Shown here: positions 7,976-15,906 of the stretch, one piece after another
Position numbering within the stretch: the first letter of the stretch is position 1
How the letters are laid out: each line of letters starts with the position of its first letter
Notes under the pieces: model-generated
The model's database searches: none
Seen by the model: the letters and a program-made list of their open reading frames with translations, nothing else
Told to the model about the DNA's origin: nothing
Program-made: the position numbers and the translations under genes
Assembly (NCBI RefSeq): GCF_024684275.1
Contig: NZ_JAIKXF010000021.1
Span: 1-46,789 of the forward strand
Direction: 5' to 3'
DNA length: 46,789 nucleotides
Source: Ruminococcus sp.
GTDB lineage: Bacteria > Bacillota_A > Clostridia > Oscillospirales > Ruminococcaceae

Positions 7976-8884
7976 ATGTTCATTTCTCAGCATAAGTTCT
8001 TTAACTCCTCTCCGCAGGAGATACTGGACGCTTTTATAAGCGTTATCAGTACATTCAAATTCAACGACGTTATCGACGTTGTTATCCTTACATATGTAAT
8101 ATATCTGCTGCTGAAGCTTATACGTGAGACTCGCGCAGGACAGCTCGTAAAGGGTATCATACTTCTTGTTGCAGGCTATTTCATAAGCATAGCCCTTGAG
8201 CTCCATGTAGTCAGCTATCTGCTGGAAAAGACTCTCAGCATGGGTGTTCTCGCAATGATAGTACTCTTCCAGCCTGAGCTGAGAAGAGCCCTTGAAAAGG
8301 CAGGACGAACCAAGTTCGGCATACGCTTTTTCGGCCTCGGACAGGATAACGACGAGATGAAGCAGCGCTGGAATCCTGCTATCGAAGCTATATGTGATTC
8401 CTGTGTGGAACTTTCGGCTTCCTGTACAGGTGCTCTCATAGTTGTAGAGCGTCAGGTAAGACTTGGCGAACAGATAGAAACAGGTACTATACTTAATGCC
8501 ACACCCAGCAAAGAGGTGTTCGGCAATATATTCTATCCCAAAACGCCTCTCCATGACGGAGCTGTTATTATGCGCGACGGTATTATCCTTGCGGCAGCCT
8601 GCTTCCTCCCGAAGCCTGCCAAAGACGCCCTCATCAATAAGAAGCTGGGCTCACGCCACAGAGCAGCTATCGGCATGAGCGAGAATTCTGACGCTATAGT
8701 TATCGTTGTTTCAGAGGAAACAGGCCAGATTTCCGTTGCTCTCAACGGTGATCTTACCAGAGATTATACCCGTGATAAGCTGAAGGCTCTCCTTGAGGAG
8801 CAGCTTTTCAAGGATAAAACAGAAATTTCCATCGGCAAAAAGAAGATTTTTTCTTCACGCTCCGAAAGGAGGAAGAAAAAATGA
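7976..8884 (+). CDS. cdaA: Diadenylate cyclase CdaA (c-di-AMP synthase)
   Basis: 302 residues. The N-terminus has three hydrophobic helices (about 33-50, 56-75, 78-98), which place the enzyme at the membrane. The DisA_N catalytic domain follows, with DGA (194-196) in LHDGAVIMRDG and RHRAAIG (227-233), the residues that bind and condense two ATP molecules. c-di-AMP controls potassium and osmolyte transport and cell-wall homeostasis in Firmicutes. GGGGGGTG precedes the start. The 4-nt overlap with the next gene reproduces the standard cdaA-cdaR pair; glmM, the usual third gene, is missing because a strong terminator follows cdaR. Confidence 0.95.
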   Translation: MFISQHKFFNSSPQEILDAFISVISTFKFNDVIDVVILTYVIYLLLKLIRETRAGQLVKGIILLVAGYFISIALELHVVSYLLEKTLSMGVLAMIVLFQPELRRALEKAGRTKFGIRFFGLGQDNDEMKQRWNPAIEAICDSCVELSASCTGALIVVERQVRLGEQIETGTILNATPSKEVFGNIFYPKTPLHDGAVIMRDGIILAAACFLPKPAKDALINKKLGSRHRAAIGMSENSDAIVIVVSEETGQISVALNGDLTRDYTRDKLKALLEEQLFKDKTEISIGKKKIFSSRSERRKKK

Positions 8885-10230
8885 ATGAAAACAAAAAACG
8901 CGGCATTACCGAGACCACAAATAACGCCACATTGCTGCTTATCGCTATAATATGCGCTGTTGCAGCGTGGTTCATCGTGGCTATGACCATATATCCTTCG
9001 GAATCCAAAACGGTTACCGATGTTCCGCTGGTCATTGATATAGCAGGTTCATCTGCCGCAGAAAACGGGCTCTCTGTTACCAACAAGAGCGTTGAGAAGG
9101 TGACCGTCAGCTTCGATTGCAGCCGTACCGACTACAACCGCTTAAACGCCGACGATCTCAGAGCCTATGTGGATTTCAGCAATATCACCACCGAGGGCAA
9201 AAAGACTCTTACTATACAGGCGGAATCCGTCAACGGTGCAGAGCTCTCAAATCTTCAGATATATCCTGATACCGTTGATGTTGAGCTGTATAAATTCGAG
9301 ATGAAGACCATAAATGTCAAGCCAAAGCTGCTTAACATTTCCCTTGCTGAGGGTAAGGTCTTTGGTGATATAAAGTGTCAGCCGGAGGAGATAACCCTTA
9401 CAGGTCCTTCCTCTCAGCTTGCTCAGATAACCGAGTGCTATGCAGTGTCAGAGAAGGCTCTTTCAGACCTTGACACCAGCTACAGCGGTCTTAACAGCGA
9501 CAGGCTGGAATTCCTTGACGCTGAGGGCAATCCGATCATTGATACCAGATTTATTTCATCTGATCCTGCTACTGTAAACATAAGTATGCAGGTGCTGACT
9601 CAGAAGACATTGCCGTTCAAGGTAAATCTCAAGCTGCCCTCTAATTCAGACTTTGATAAGGACAGTATCAAGTTCAATATAACTCCTGCTGAGCTTACGA
9701 TTGCTTCCGGCTCGTCAGATGTTACTCTCACCGATGATCCTCTGGAGATACCGATCTCGCTGAGCACAGTTGATATAGGCTACTCAAAGGACTTCAGCGT
9801 TGAGAATATGCTGTCCGGCAAGAATGTTATCAACGTTTCGGGCGTAGAGAACGTAAAGGTCACCCTTGATGATGAGGGACTTGCTTCTAAGGAGATATCT
9901 CTGGCAGGTGAAAAGGTCGGTCTGCTGCACGTTCCAAGCGACGGGTATAACTATTCTATCGAAAGCGCAAAGCTCAAGGTAAAGCTCATCGGTCCTGCTG
10001 ACGTGATAAATGACATCACTGCGGCTGATCTGGACGCTACCGTGAACTTCCTGGGTGAGGATACCTCAAAGAATCCTGACCTGTTTGCATATGACGTTCA
10101 GGTATCATGCAGTACACATAATAATGTATGGTGCTTCAACGCTCCGCAGGTAAATATCAGGAAAACTCCTAAAGAGGGTGCTGCAAGGCAGTCAGCTCCG
10201 ACAGGCTCCTCAAACAGGACAAATCAGTAA
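8881..10230 (+). CDS. cdaR: CdaR (YbbR-domain regulator of CdaA)
   Basis: 449 residues. One membrane helix (about 17-38) anchors the protein, and the rest is outside the cell. The extracellular part contains successive YbbR repeats of about 85 residues, each ending in a pattern such as 'INVKPKL', 'LPFKVNLKLPSN' or 'KEISLAGEKVG' followed by a V-x-L-x-G-P strand (ITLTGPSS, VKLIGPAD). CdaR binds CdaA in the membrane and modulates c-di-AMP output in other Firmicutes. It overlaps cdaA by 4 nt. The C-terminal tail (about 25 residues, Ser/Thr/Asn rich) is probably disordered. Confidence 0.92.
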   Translation: MNENKKRGITETTNNATLLLIAIICAVAAWFIVAMTIYPSESKTVTDVPLVIDIAGSSAAENGLSVTNKSVEKVTVSFDCSRTDYNRLNADDLRAYVDFSNITTEGKKTLTIQAESVNGAELSNLQIYPDTVDVELYKFEMKTINVKPKLLNISLAEGKVFGDIKCQPEEITLTGPSSQLAQITECYAVSEKALSDLDTSYSGLNSDRLEFLDAEGNPIIDTRFISSDPATVNISMQVLTQKTLPFKVNLKLPSNSDFDKDSIKFNITPAELTIASGSSDVTLTDDPLEIPISLSTVDIGYSKDFSVENMLSGKNVINVSGVENVKVTLDDEGLASKEISLAGEKVGLLHVPSDGYNYSIESAKLKVKLIGPADVINDITAADLDATVNFLGEDTSKNPDLFAYDVQVSCSTHNNVWCFNAPQVNIRKTPKEGAARQSAPTGSSNRTNQ

Positions 10231-10239
10231 TATAAGCGA

Positions 10240-10276
10240 AACGGTCATAAAGGAATACCCTTTATGACCGTTTTTT
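10240..10276 (+). terminator. Terminator of cdaA-cdaR
   Basis: A 14-bp perfect stem (AACGGTCATAAAGG / CCTTTATGACCGTT) with loop AATAC is followed by six T. It starts 10 nt after the cdaR stop codon. Confidence 0.95.
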
Positions 10277-10280
10277 ATAA

Positions 10281-10605
10281 GAGCAGGCGATATTTGTTAG
10301 CCTTAGCTGTCAACTAGAACAACGTATATATGGCAAAAGCTTGCACAATTCCCAAGAGGCTGCCATTAGCTGACGGGATAATTTTATATAAAACTACAAA
10401 AAAACTACAAAATCCGCTGTTTTTGTTCTTAACATCTTCCAATTTTATACAACATATGATATAATTATATCTATGATTTTATGGCTGTATTGTTAATAAA
10501 TTACGCAAAAATACATATACGCGGATATACAGCCGATTATGCTTTCCAAAACCGACAAAAAAGAGGAATGTGGGGTGCGGAAGGCAAATATTGAAGGAGA
10601 AAAAA
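10281..10605 (+). other. AT-rich leader of the dockerin peptidase gene
   Basis: 325 nt without a gene. A -10 like TATAAT lies at 10460-10465, but no matching -35 is seen 17 nt upstream, so the promoter may need an activator. GAAGGAG at about 10593 is the ribosome site of the next gene. I looked for c-di-AMP (ydaO) and c-di-GMP riboswitch cores and saw none. Confidence 0.5.
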
Positions 10606-12921
10606 ATGAGAGCAAATAGAATTATTGCGTCTGTGCTGTCAGCTGCCATGTGCGTCGGTGCGCTCACCTCGGTCAGTGCCAATGCAGAGGGCGATTTGTC
10701 AGCAGGCGGCGCTGCTGTCGGCATCGAGGCAGCAGTCAAAGCCGATGAAAAAGGCGGGGCGGCTACTTCATCAAGCAACAACAATACTGCAACAACTCCT
10801 GCTGAAACTTCGTCTGCATCTGTTATAACCATAAAGCTGGGAGATGTGAACAACGACGGAAGTATCGACGCCGCAGATGCGTCAACTGTACTTTCTGCCT
10901 ATGCCAATACATCATCAGGCAGAGCTATCGGACTTACGGCAGCTCAGATCGTGGCGGCTGATGTGGATAACAACGGAAGTGTCAATGCTGTTGATGCTTC
11001 AAATATCCTGTCCTATTATGCCTACCGCGCAGTAAAGGGTAAGCGTTCGCTGGAGGAATACCTCAGTGATCCTGAAAAGGCTATGAACGAGCTCAGGACA
11101 CAGATAGCAGGCACAACGACTACAGCTGCGGTTTCTGTTACAACAACATCAACAGTGACAACAGCTGTTACCACAACAAAGCCCATCCCACTCACAAATC
11201 CCTCAACTTCATCTACAACCACAGCGGTAACTTCCACAAAGCCTATACCCATTACTAATCCGCTGACAACTACAACGACTACAACGGCAGTTCCCGCAAC
11301 GACTACGACGGCGGCTCCTACAACGACTACGACGGCAGCTCCTACAACGACTACGACGGCAGCTCCTACAACAACTACAACGGCTGCTCCTGCCACATCA
11401 ACAACAACTACTAAGGCTCCAGATCCGAATAAGGTCTCGGAGATAAAACTGAGCAAGACAGAGATAAATCTAAGCGTAGGCAGTATAGGTGATATTTCAA
11501 TGGTAACTATGCTGCCGAGTACAGCTCCCAACAAAAATGAGATATGGAAAAGCGACGATGAGTATGTGGCTATCGTAAACCATGAGGGCTGGATAACTCC
11601 CGTAGGCGAGGGACACTGTACAGTCACAGTACAGAGTGCGGATAATCCTCTTGTTTTTAAAGAGATAAAGGTAAATGTGAGCGATCCCAACAAAGTCAGG
11701 GAGATAAAGCTCAGCAAGAACGAAATATCTATTCCTGTGGGCGGCAAGGACATCTCAATGGTAACTATGCTCCCTGTCAGTGCACAGAATAAGGATGAGA
11801 TATGGGTAAGCACTGATGAGAAGATAGCTGCTGTTGACGATGAGGGATTGATAAGCGGTAATGCTGTCGGACACTGTGTGGTAACAGTATACAGCAAATC
11901 AAATCCGGATGTTCATGCCTCAATAAAAGTAACTGTTACCGATCCTAATCAGGTTTCCGAGATAAAGCTGAGCAAGTACGAAATGGATATTCTTGTGGGA
12001 ACCCTTGATATATCCTATGTAACTATGCTGCCAAAGACAGCTCCTGATAAGTCAGAGCTGTGGATAAGCTCTGACAACACCATTGCTAAGGTAGACAAGT
12101 GGGGAAATGTTTACGGTGTATCCGCAGGTGTATGCACCATAACGGTCTACAGTCAGTCCAATACCAATGTAAAGGCTGATATTAAGGTAACTGTTCACAA
12201 CAAGCCTGTTGTTATGCTGACGTCGACCACAACAACAACTTCAACAAGCACAACAACTACAACGACTTCCACCACAAATACGACAACAACAACTACTACA
12301 ACCTCGGCTGCAACCTCAACAACTATTGCCACAACTACAAAAACGCCGCCTGCTGCAAGCTCAACCACTTCGGCGCCTCAGCACCTTATGATAACACGAA
12401 ACGGTGCTACATATGTAGACGGAATCCTTATCGTAAACAAGTCCTACAGCGTTTCTAAGGACTTCAATGCAGGGGGCGGACTCAACGAGAATGCTCTTGC
12501 CATGTTCAATAAGCTCTCAGGCGAAGCGGCGCTCCACGGACTGAAGATAACCTGTTCATCGGGCTATCGCTCATACGAAAATCAGGAGAAGATATACAAT
12601 AACTATGTTGCTGCAGACGGTATCCTGAAGGCTGATACCTATTCCGCGAGACCAGGACATTCTGAGCACCAGACAGGGCTTGCTATCGACGTAAACTCCA
12701 TTAGCGCCGAGTTTGCAGATACTCCCGAGTGCAGATGGCTCGAAAAGAATGCTCACAAGTACGGCTTCATAATCCGCTACCCAAAGGGCAAGGAGGCTTT
12801 AACGGGCTTCCAGTACGAGCCGTGGCATATCAGATACTTAGGCGTAGATACTGCCACAGCTGTTTACAACAGCGGTCTCTGTCTTGAAGAATATCTTGGC
12901 GTAACATCATCATACAATTAA
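10606..12921 (+). CDS. Secreted dockerin / Big2 / VanY D-Ala-D-Ala carboxypeptidase
   Basis: 771 residues, modular. (1) Signal peptide, about 1-27, ending SANA. (2) N-terminal dockerin, about 75-145, with both calcium loops complete: DVNNDGSIDAAD (79-91 region) and DVDNNGSVNAVD. (3) Thr/Pro linker with 24-nt repeats in the DNA. (4) Three similar Ig-like Big2 repeats, each starting EIKLSK and ending in V-T-V strands. (5) A second Thr-rich linker. (6) VanY-type peptidase, about 594-771, with SSGYRSYENQ, zinc ligands His and Asp in GHSEHQTGLAIDV, and catalytic Glu with the third zinc His in EPWHIRYLG. It would trim D-alanyl ends of peptidoglycan peptides outside the cell. ATG 10606 follows GAAGGAG; an in-frame extension to 10570 has no signal peptide at its front and is rejected. 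Linking a wall peptidase to a dockerin is unusual. Confidence 0.9.
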   Translation: MRANRIIASVLSAAMCVGALTSVSANAEGDLSAGGAAVGIEAAVKADEKGGAATSSSNNNTATTPAETSSASVITIKLGDVNNDGSIDAADASTVLSAYANTSSGRAIGLTAAQIVAADVDNNGSVNAVDASNILSYYAYRAVKGKRSLEEYLSDPEKAMNELRTQIAGTTTTAAVSVTTTSTVTTAVTTTKPIPLTNPSTSSTTTAVTSTKPIPITNPLTTTTTTTAVPATTTTAAPTTTTTAAPTTTTTAAPTTTTTAAPATSTTTTKAPDPNKVSEIKLSKTEINLSVGSIGDISMVTMLPSTAPNKNEIWKSDDEYVAIVNHEGWITPVGEGHCTVTVQSADNPLVFKEIKVNVSDPNKVREIKLSKNEISIPVGGKDISMVTMLPVSAQNKDEIWVSTDEKIAAVDDEGLISGNAVGHCVVTVYSKSNPDVHASIKVTVTDPNQVSEIKLSKYEMDILVGTLDISYVTMLPKTAPDKSELWISSDNTIAKVDKWGNVYGVSAGVCTITVYSQSNTNVKADIKVTVHNKPVVMLTSTTTTTSTSTTTTTTSTTNTTTTTTTTSAATSTTIATTTKTPPAASSTTSAPQHLMITRNGATYVDGILIVNKSYSVSKDFNAGGGLNENALAMFNKLSGEAALHGLKITCSSGYRSYENQEKIYNNYVAADGILKADTYSARPGHSEHQTGLAIDVNSISAEFADTPECRWLEKNAHKYGFIIRYPKGKEALTGFQYEPWHIRYLGVDTATAVYNSGLCLEEYLGVTSSYN
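11275..11394 (+). repeat. 24-nt tandem repeat in linker region (5 units)
   Basis: Five units of a 24-nt repeat, each close to ACGACTACGACGGCAGCTCC plus TACA, encode a repeating Ala-Ala-Pro-Thr(5) linker. Units at 11323 and 11347 are identical; the first and last have diverged. Copy number could vary between strains by slippage. Confidence 0.85.
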
Positions 12922-12926
12922 CATTT

Positions 12927-12966
12927 AAGCTGCCGATGAGATAAAGCTCTCAACGGCAGCTTTTTT
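12927..12966 (+). terminator. Terminator of the dockerin-VanY gene
   Basis: AAGCTGCCG pairs with CGGCAGCTT across an 18-nt loop and is followed by a run of T. It lies 5 nt past the stop codon. Confidence 0.85.
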
Positions 12967-13198
12967 ATATAAAAGCAGCCGTCAGCAGCTCCGTCATATG
13001 TCCGGAAGCTGCTCACGGGAAAAACTCCACCTCCTGACGACGCAGTGCATAGTGCCGCTTACAATATATTATGCAGAAAAGCAAAAAAGGTACAAAGAAA
13101 AATATTACAGTAATTATTGTCAGAATTGTGTAACCGCTCTGACACAGTCAGTAATACTTTCATATCCAAACTGTATACAAACCGAAATCGCTCTGTTA

Positions 13199-13227
13199 TT
13201 GAAAATCGTGCCACAATGAAGTATAAT
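13199..13227 (+). promoter_or_regulatory. Orphan sigma-A promoter between peptidase and cellulase genes
   Basis: TTGAAA (13199-13204) and TATAAT (13222-13227) are 17 nt apart. Nothing downstream on the plus strand reads as a convincing gene before two terminator hairpins. The 230 nt between the dockerin-VanY terminator and this promoter show no gene or other clear feature. Confidence 0.65.
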
Positions 13228-13233
13228 ATAGAC

Positions 13234-13400
13234 AAGGAAAAGGTAATAAACAAGAAAAGACCTTCATTGTTTCTCATTTATGCGTCGAACGATACCTCCC
13301 GACGCGAGATAAGAGCGGTGTCCGCACACCACTGCTCCATGAACACACCTTTCGGAAAGAAAGACCGCCGGCGCAATAGTGTCGGCGGTCCTCTTCTTTT
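13234..13400 (+). ncRNA. Candidate small RNA of unknown family
   Basis: The interval from the orphan promoter to the hairpin GACCGCCG / CGGCGGTC (13363-13390), which is followed by CTCTTCTTTTT, would give a transcript of about 165 nt. Inside it two further stems can be drawn: GCGTCG/CGACGC (about 13281-13304) and GGTGT/ACACC closed by CCGC (about 13317-13330). The frame crossing it (115 codons from 13117) begins upstream of the promoter and has no ribosome site. I do not recognise 6S, SRP, tmRNA or a riboswitch. Confidence 0.35.
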
Positions 13401-13408
13401 TATGACGC

Positions 13409-13446
13409 AAAAAAATCGGCACGGTAAATCCGTGCCGATTTTTTTT
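13409..13446 (-). terminator. Bidirectional terminator after the GH5 operon
   Basis: AAAAATCGGCACGG pairs with CCGTGCCGATTTTT (14 bp, 5-nt loop) with A/T runs on both sides. It touches the stop codon of the cellulase at 13445 and would also stop plus-strand transcripts from the orphan promoter. Confidence 0.85.
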
Positions 13447-15838
13447 ATTTGGATATTGCTGTAGGTGGAGTGAGGCTGGTACGCTTTCCGAGGAGGAAAA
13501 GCTGTATCTGCAAAGCGTCATCAGTTGTTACGCTCTTGTTTCCTGTTGTTACAGCACCTTTTTCCAGTCCCTTTTCTGTGATGTGGTTCTTATCAGTACC
13601 ATTGAGACCGTACTTATTCGGGTTAGCAAGGCTCTGCATTATGAGAACAACGTCTGACATATCAACGCTGCCGTCGTTATTTGCGTCGCCCCATACCAGA
13701 GCGTCAGTTTTTTCAGCGTTTGGAGGTGTTGTTGTGCCGTTGTCCTTGATAGTTACCTTGTAGGAGATATCTACGTCGTAGCAGTATGTATATCTGTAAT
13801 AATCGCCTGCGCCGCCTGTTATATTCACAGTGTATTCACCTGCGGGGAGTGTATTGAACTTATCAAAAGCAACTTTCTTTCCTGAACCGTCAGAAATAGT
13901 TACATTAGAGGTATGGATATCAGCGTCAGTATATCTTCCACCGCCTGTGCCAGCTCCTTGCATGGGGGTTCCGCTGAACTGAAGACCGCTGAGGTCGAGT
14001 TCCTCGCCGACATTATAAACTGTCTTTGTAGGATATGACTCAACGCTCTTGAATTTATATCCCGGGTGAGTTGAAGGTATAGGTTCTGTTGTAGTTACAG
14101 TGGTAGTTGTCGCTGTAACCTTGGGTGAAGTTGTAGTAGAAGTAGAAGTAGTAGTAGGTGGATTTGTTCTTGAAGTTGATGAAGTAGTTGTGGGCTTTGC
14201 TGTTGTGGTAGTCGTTGAAGGCTTTGTTGTGTTTGTGACAGGTGCTGTAGTTGTGGTAGTAGTCTTAGGATCAACTATAACAGGCTGTCCGCCGCCTGCC
14301 TTGCCGCCGTCGAGGTTGCTCTTTGCACCTGATGAATAGAAGCCGTTTAGTGAGAGACCATTTGCGCCGAGGGCTGTCTGGTGGTCAAGACCGATGTACT
14401 TTCCTGCGTCTGTCTGCCAGAGTGACTCCTCAAAGAGATTATACTTGTTCTTGTCCCAGTTCATGAATGTTGGGTCAAGAAGTCCGCCTGTATCACCTGA
14501 GTTAGGATTGATGCACCAGAAGGTGTGGTTGATATGATTATCTATCATATAATCGCGGAGAAGCTCCATCCATTTCTGGTTAGCGCCCTTATCCATGTGT
14601 CCGCCCCACTCGCCGATAAGCAGGGGAGCGATGTTTTCCTTGTTGATGTAAGCCCATGTATCGTACCAGTAGTCATCAAGGAGAGTCTGAGTAGTGAAGT
14701 CCTTGTCGAACCATGACTGTGCATAAACTGACGGGCCGTAATCGTGAGGAGAGTAAACTATCTGACCTGAATCGGGGAGTACAGGAAGGTCCTTGACTCC
14801 TCTGAGGTTTCCGCCCCACCATGCGCCGTACCATTTCTCTTCGCCGGGCTGTGGCTGGAACTTGTCAGCGTCGCCCCATTTTACGCCCTTGTCAAGCATA
14901 GGTGACTGCTCAATGCCCTCAATGAGGATAAGAGCGTGAGGATTTACTGCAAGGACAGACTTTGCACACTCCTCTGCGGAGTACTTCCAGTTGTTCTTGT
15001 CTGTTGAATCGTCCCACTTAGCCATATTTGCAGGGCATTCTGTACCGTTGTAGCCGCGCTTGCCGTGAGGCTCATTCTTGAGGTCGTAAGCAAGGATAGT
15101 ATCGTCGTTGGCGTACTTCTTAGCCAGCCATGTGATAGAGTCCTTCCAGTCGTCCCATGTTATTTCCTTCTTTGAGAAATGACCTGTAGCCATACCGTCG
15201 CAGTCTTCGGCAGTGGGTTCATAGTACCAGAGGTTGTAGTTATGTCCCGAGTTGTGGGAAGCAGGGCTGTGGACGTCGATAAGCGCCTTGATGCCGTACT
15301 TCTTGCACTTCTGCATGATGATGTCGAATATAGCCATTGAGTCCTTTAAGGTCTTGCCGTCTGACTCAACGAACTCTCTGTTGATATTGCCGTACTTTCC
15401 TGCGGGGGTAACAGTACCGTCCTCTCCCACCTCGTCCTGGGGAGGATTGTAGCTTGCCTGCACAGAGCTTACGGGAAGCGGTGCTCCGTCCATCCATGAG
15501 AGCAGAAGCTCTGTAGAGATAGGGAAGCGGATAATGTTTATACCGTGGTCTGCAACGCTCTGGAGAAGGTCATCAACGTCTCTTGCGTAGAGACCGTGGG
15601 GGACGTTCTCGGTACAGTTCAGACCGAACCAGTTTGCACCTGTGAGCCATACCTCATTGCCATTCATGTCGTAGAGGCGGCTTCCCTTTGCGTGGAGCCA
15701 GTCGTCATTTGTATCGTCTGCTGCCAGTGCCTTTCCCAGTGTATCGGGGGAGGTCGCTGACGGATCGAAAGCAGCGCCTGAAACGGTCAGTGCTGCGGCG
15801 GCAGCAACTGCTGCCACTGAACGAAATATCTTGTTCAT
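13445..15838 (-). CDS. GH5 endoglucanase with Ig-like domain and dockerin
   Basis: 797 residues. Signal peptide about 1-40; GH5 catalytic domain about 45-500; Thr/Ser/Pro linker about 525-600; Ig-like Big_3 domain about 610-705 (VYNVGEELDLSGLQFSG); C-terminal dockerin about 718-795. The acid/base is Glu256 in YDLKNEPHGK and the nucleophile Glu410 in LLIGEWGGHMD; the WWGGNL and YSPHDYGPSVY motifs place it with the Acidothermus E1-like subfamily (GH5_1) of beta-1,4-endoglucanases. The dockerin has a good first loop (DANNDGSVDMSD) and a long insert, but the second loop is degenerate and its first ligand position is Val. It is the second gene of a tandem with the paralogue at 15907 and would work outside the cell on a cellulosome-like scaffold. 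Confidence 0.93.
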   Translation of the reverse strand: MNKIFRSVAAVAAAAALTVSGAAFDPSATSPDTLGKALAADDTNDDWLHAKGSRLYDMNGNEVWLTGANWFGLNCTENVPHGLYARDVDDLLQSVADHGINIIRFPISTELLLSWMDGAPLPVSSVQASYNPPQDEVGEDGTVTPAGKYGNINREFVESDGKTLKDSMAIFDIIMQKCKKYGIKALIDVHSPASHNSGHNYNLWYYEPTAEDCDGMATGHFSKKEITWDDWKDSITWLAKKYANDDTILAYDLKNEPHGKRGYNGTECPANMAKWDDSTDKNNWKYSAEECAKSVLAVNPHALILIEGIEQSPMLDKGVKWGDADKFQPQPGEEKWYGAWWGGNLRGVKDLPVLPDSGQIVYSPHDYGPSVYAQSWFDKDFTTQTLLDDYWYDTWAYINKENIAPLLIGEWGGHMDKGANQKWMELLRDYMIDNHINHTFWCINPNSGDTGGLLDPTFMNWDKNKYNLFEESLWQTDAGKYIGLDHQTALGANGLSLNGFYSSGAKSNLDGGKAGGGQPVIVDPKTTTTTTAPVTNTTKPSTTTTTAKPTTTSSTSRTNPPTTTSTSTTTSPKVTATTTTVTTTEPIPSTHPGYKFKSVESYPTKTVYNVGEELDLSGLQFSGTPMQGAGTGGGRYTDADIHTSNVTISDGSGKKVAFDKFNTLPAGEYTVNITGGAGDYYRYTYCYDVDISYKVTIKDNGTTTPPNAEKTDALVWGDANNDGSVDMSDVVLIMQSLANPNKYGLNGTDKNHITEKGLEKGAVTTGNKSVTTDDALQIQLFLLGKRTSLTPPTAISK

Positions 15839-15866
15839 TTTATTTCCCTCTCATAAATATATTTTT

Positions 15867-15893
15867 GCTGCGCAGCACCCTGAAGCTGCGCAG
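15867..15893 (-). other. Hairpin between the two GH5 genes
   Basis: CTGCGCAGC (15868-15876) pairs with GCTGCGCAG (15885-15893), a 9-bp GC-rich stem in the 68-nt gap of the operon. On the minus strand CAAAAATATATTT follows, which is not a clean U-run. It may attenuate or stabilise the mRNA so that the two cellulases are made in different amounts. Confidence 0.6.
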
Positions 15894-15906
15894 TCAAATA
15901 CTTTGT

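Noticed and set aside
7937..8554. 205-codon minus-strand frame opposite cdaA
   Set aside because: Shadow of the conserved cdaA frame; no start signal and no recognisable domain.
10281..10605. Possible c-di-AMP or c-di-GMP riboswitch before the wall peptidase gene
   Set aside because: Neither conserved core could be found by eye; only an AT-rich leader and a lone -10 are visible.
11275..11394. CRISPR-like array
   Set aside because: The 24-nt units are contiguous without spacers and lie in frame in a Thr-rich linker.
11022..11897. 291-codon minus-strand frame rich in Val and Ala
   Set aside because: Mirror of the Thr-rich linker and Big2 region of the dockerin protein.
13117..13464. 115-codon plus-strand frame over the orphan promoter
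   Set aside because: Starts upstream of the promoter, lacks a ribosome site and ends inside a terminator hairpin.
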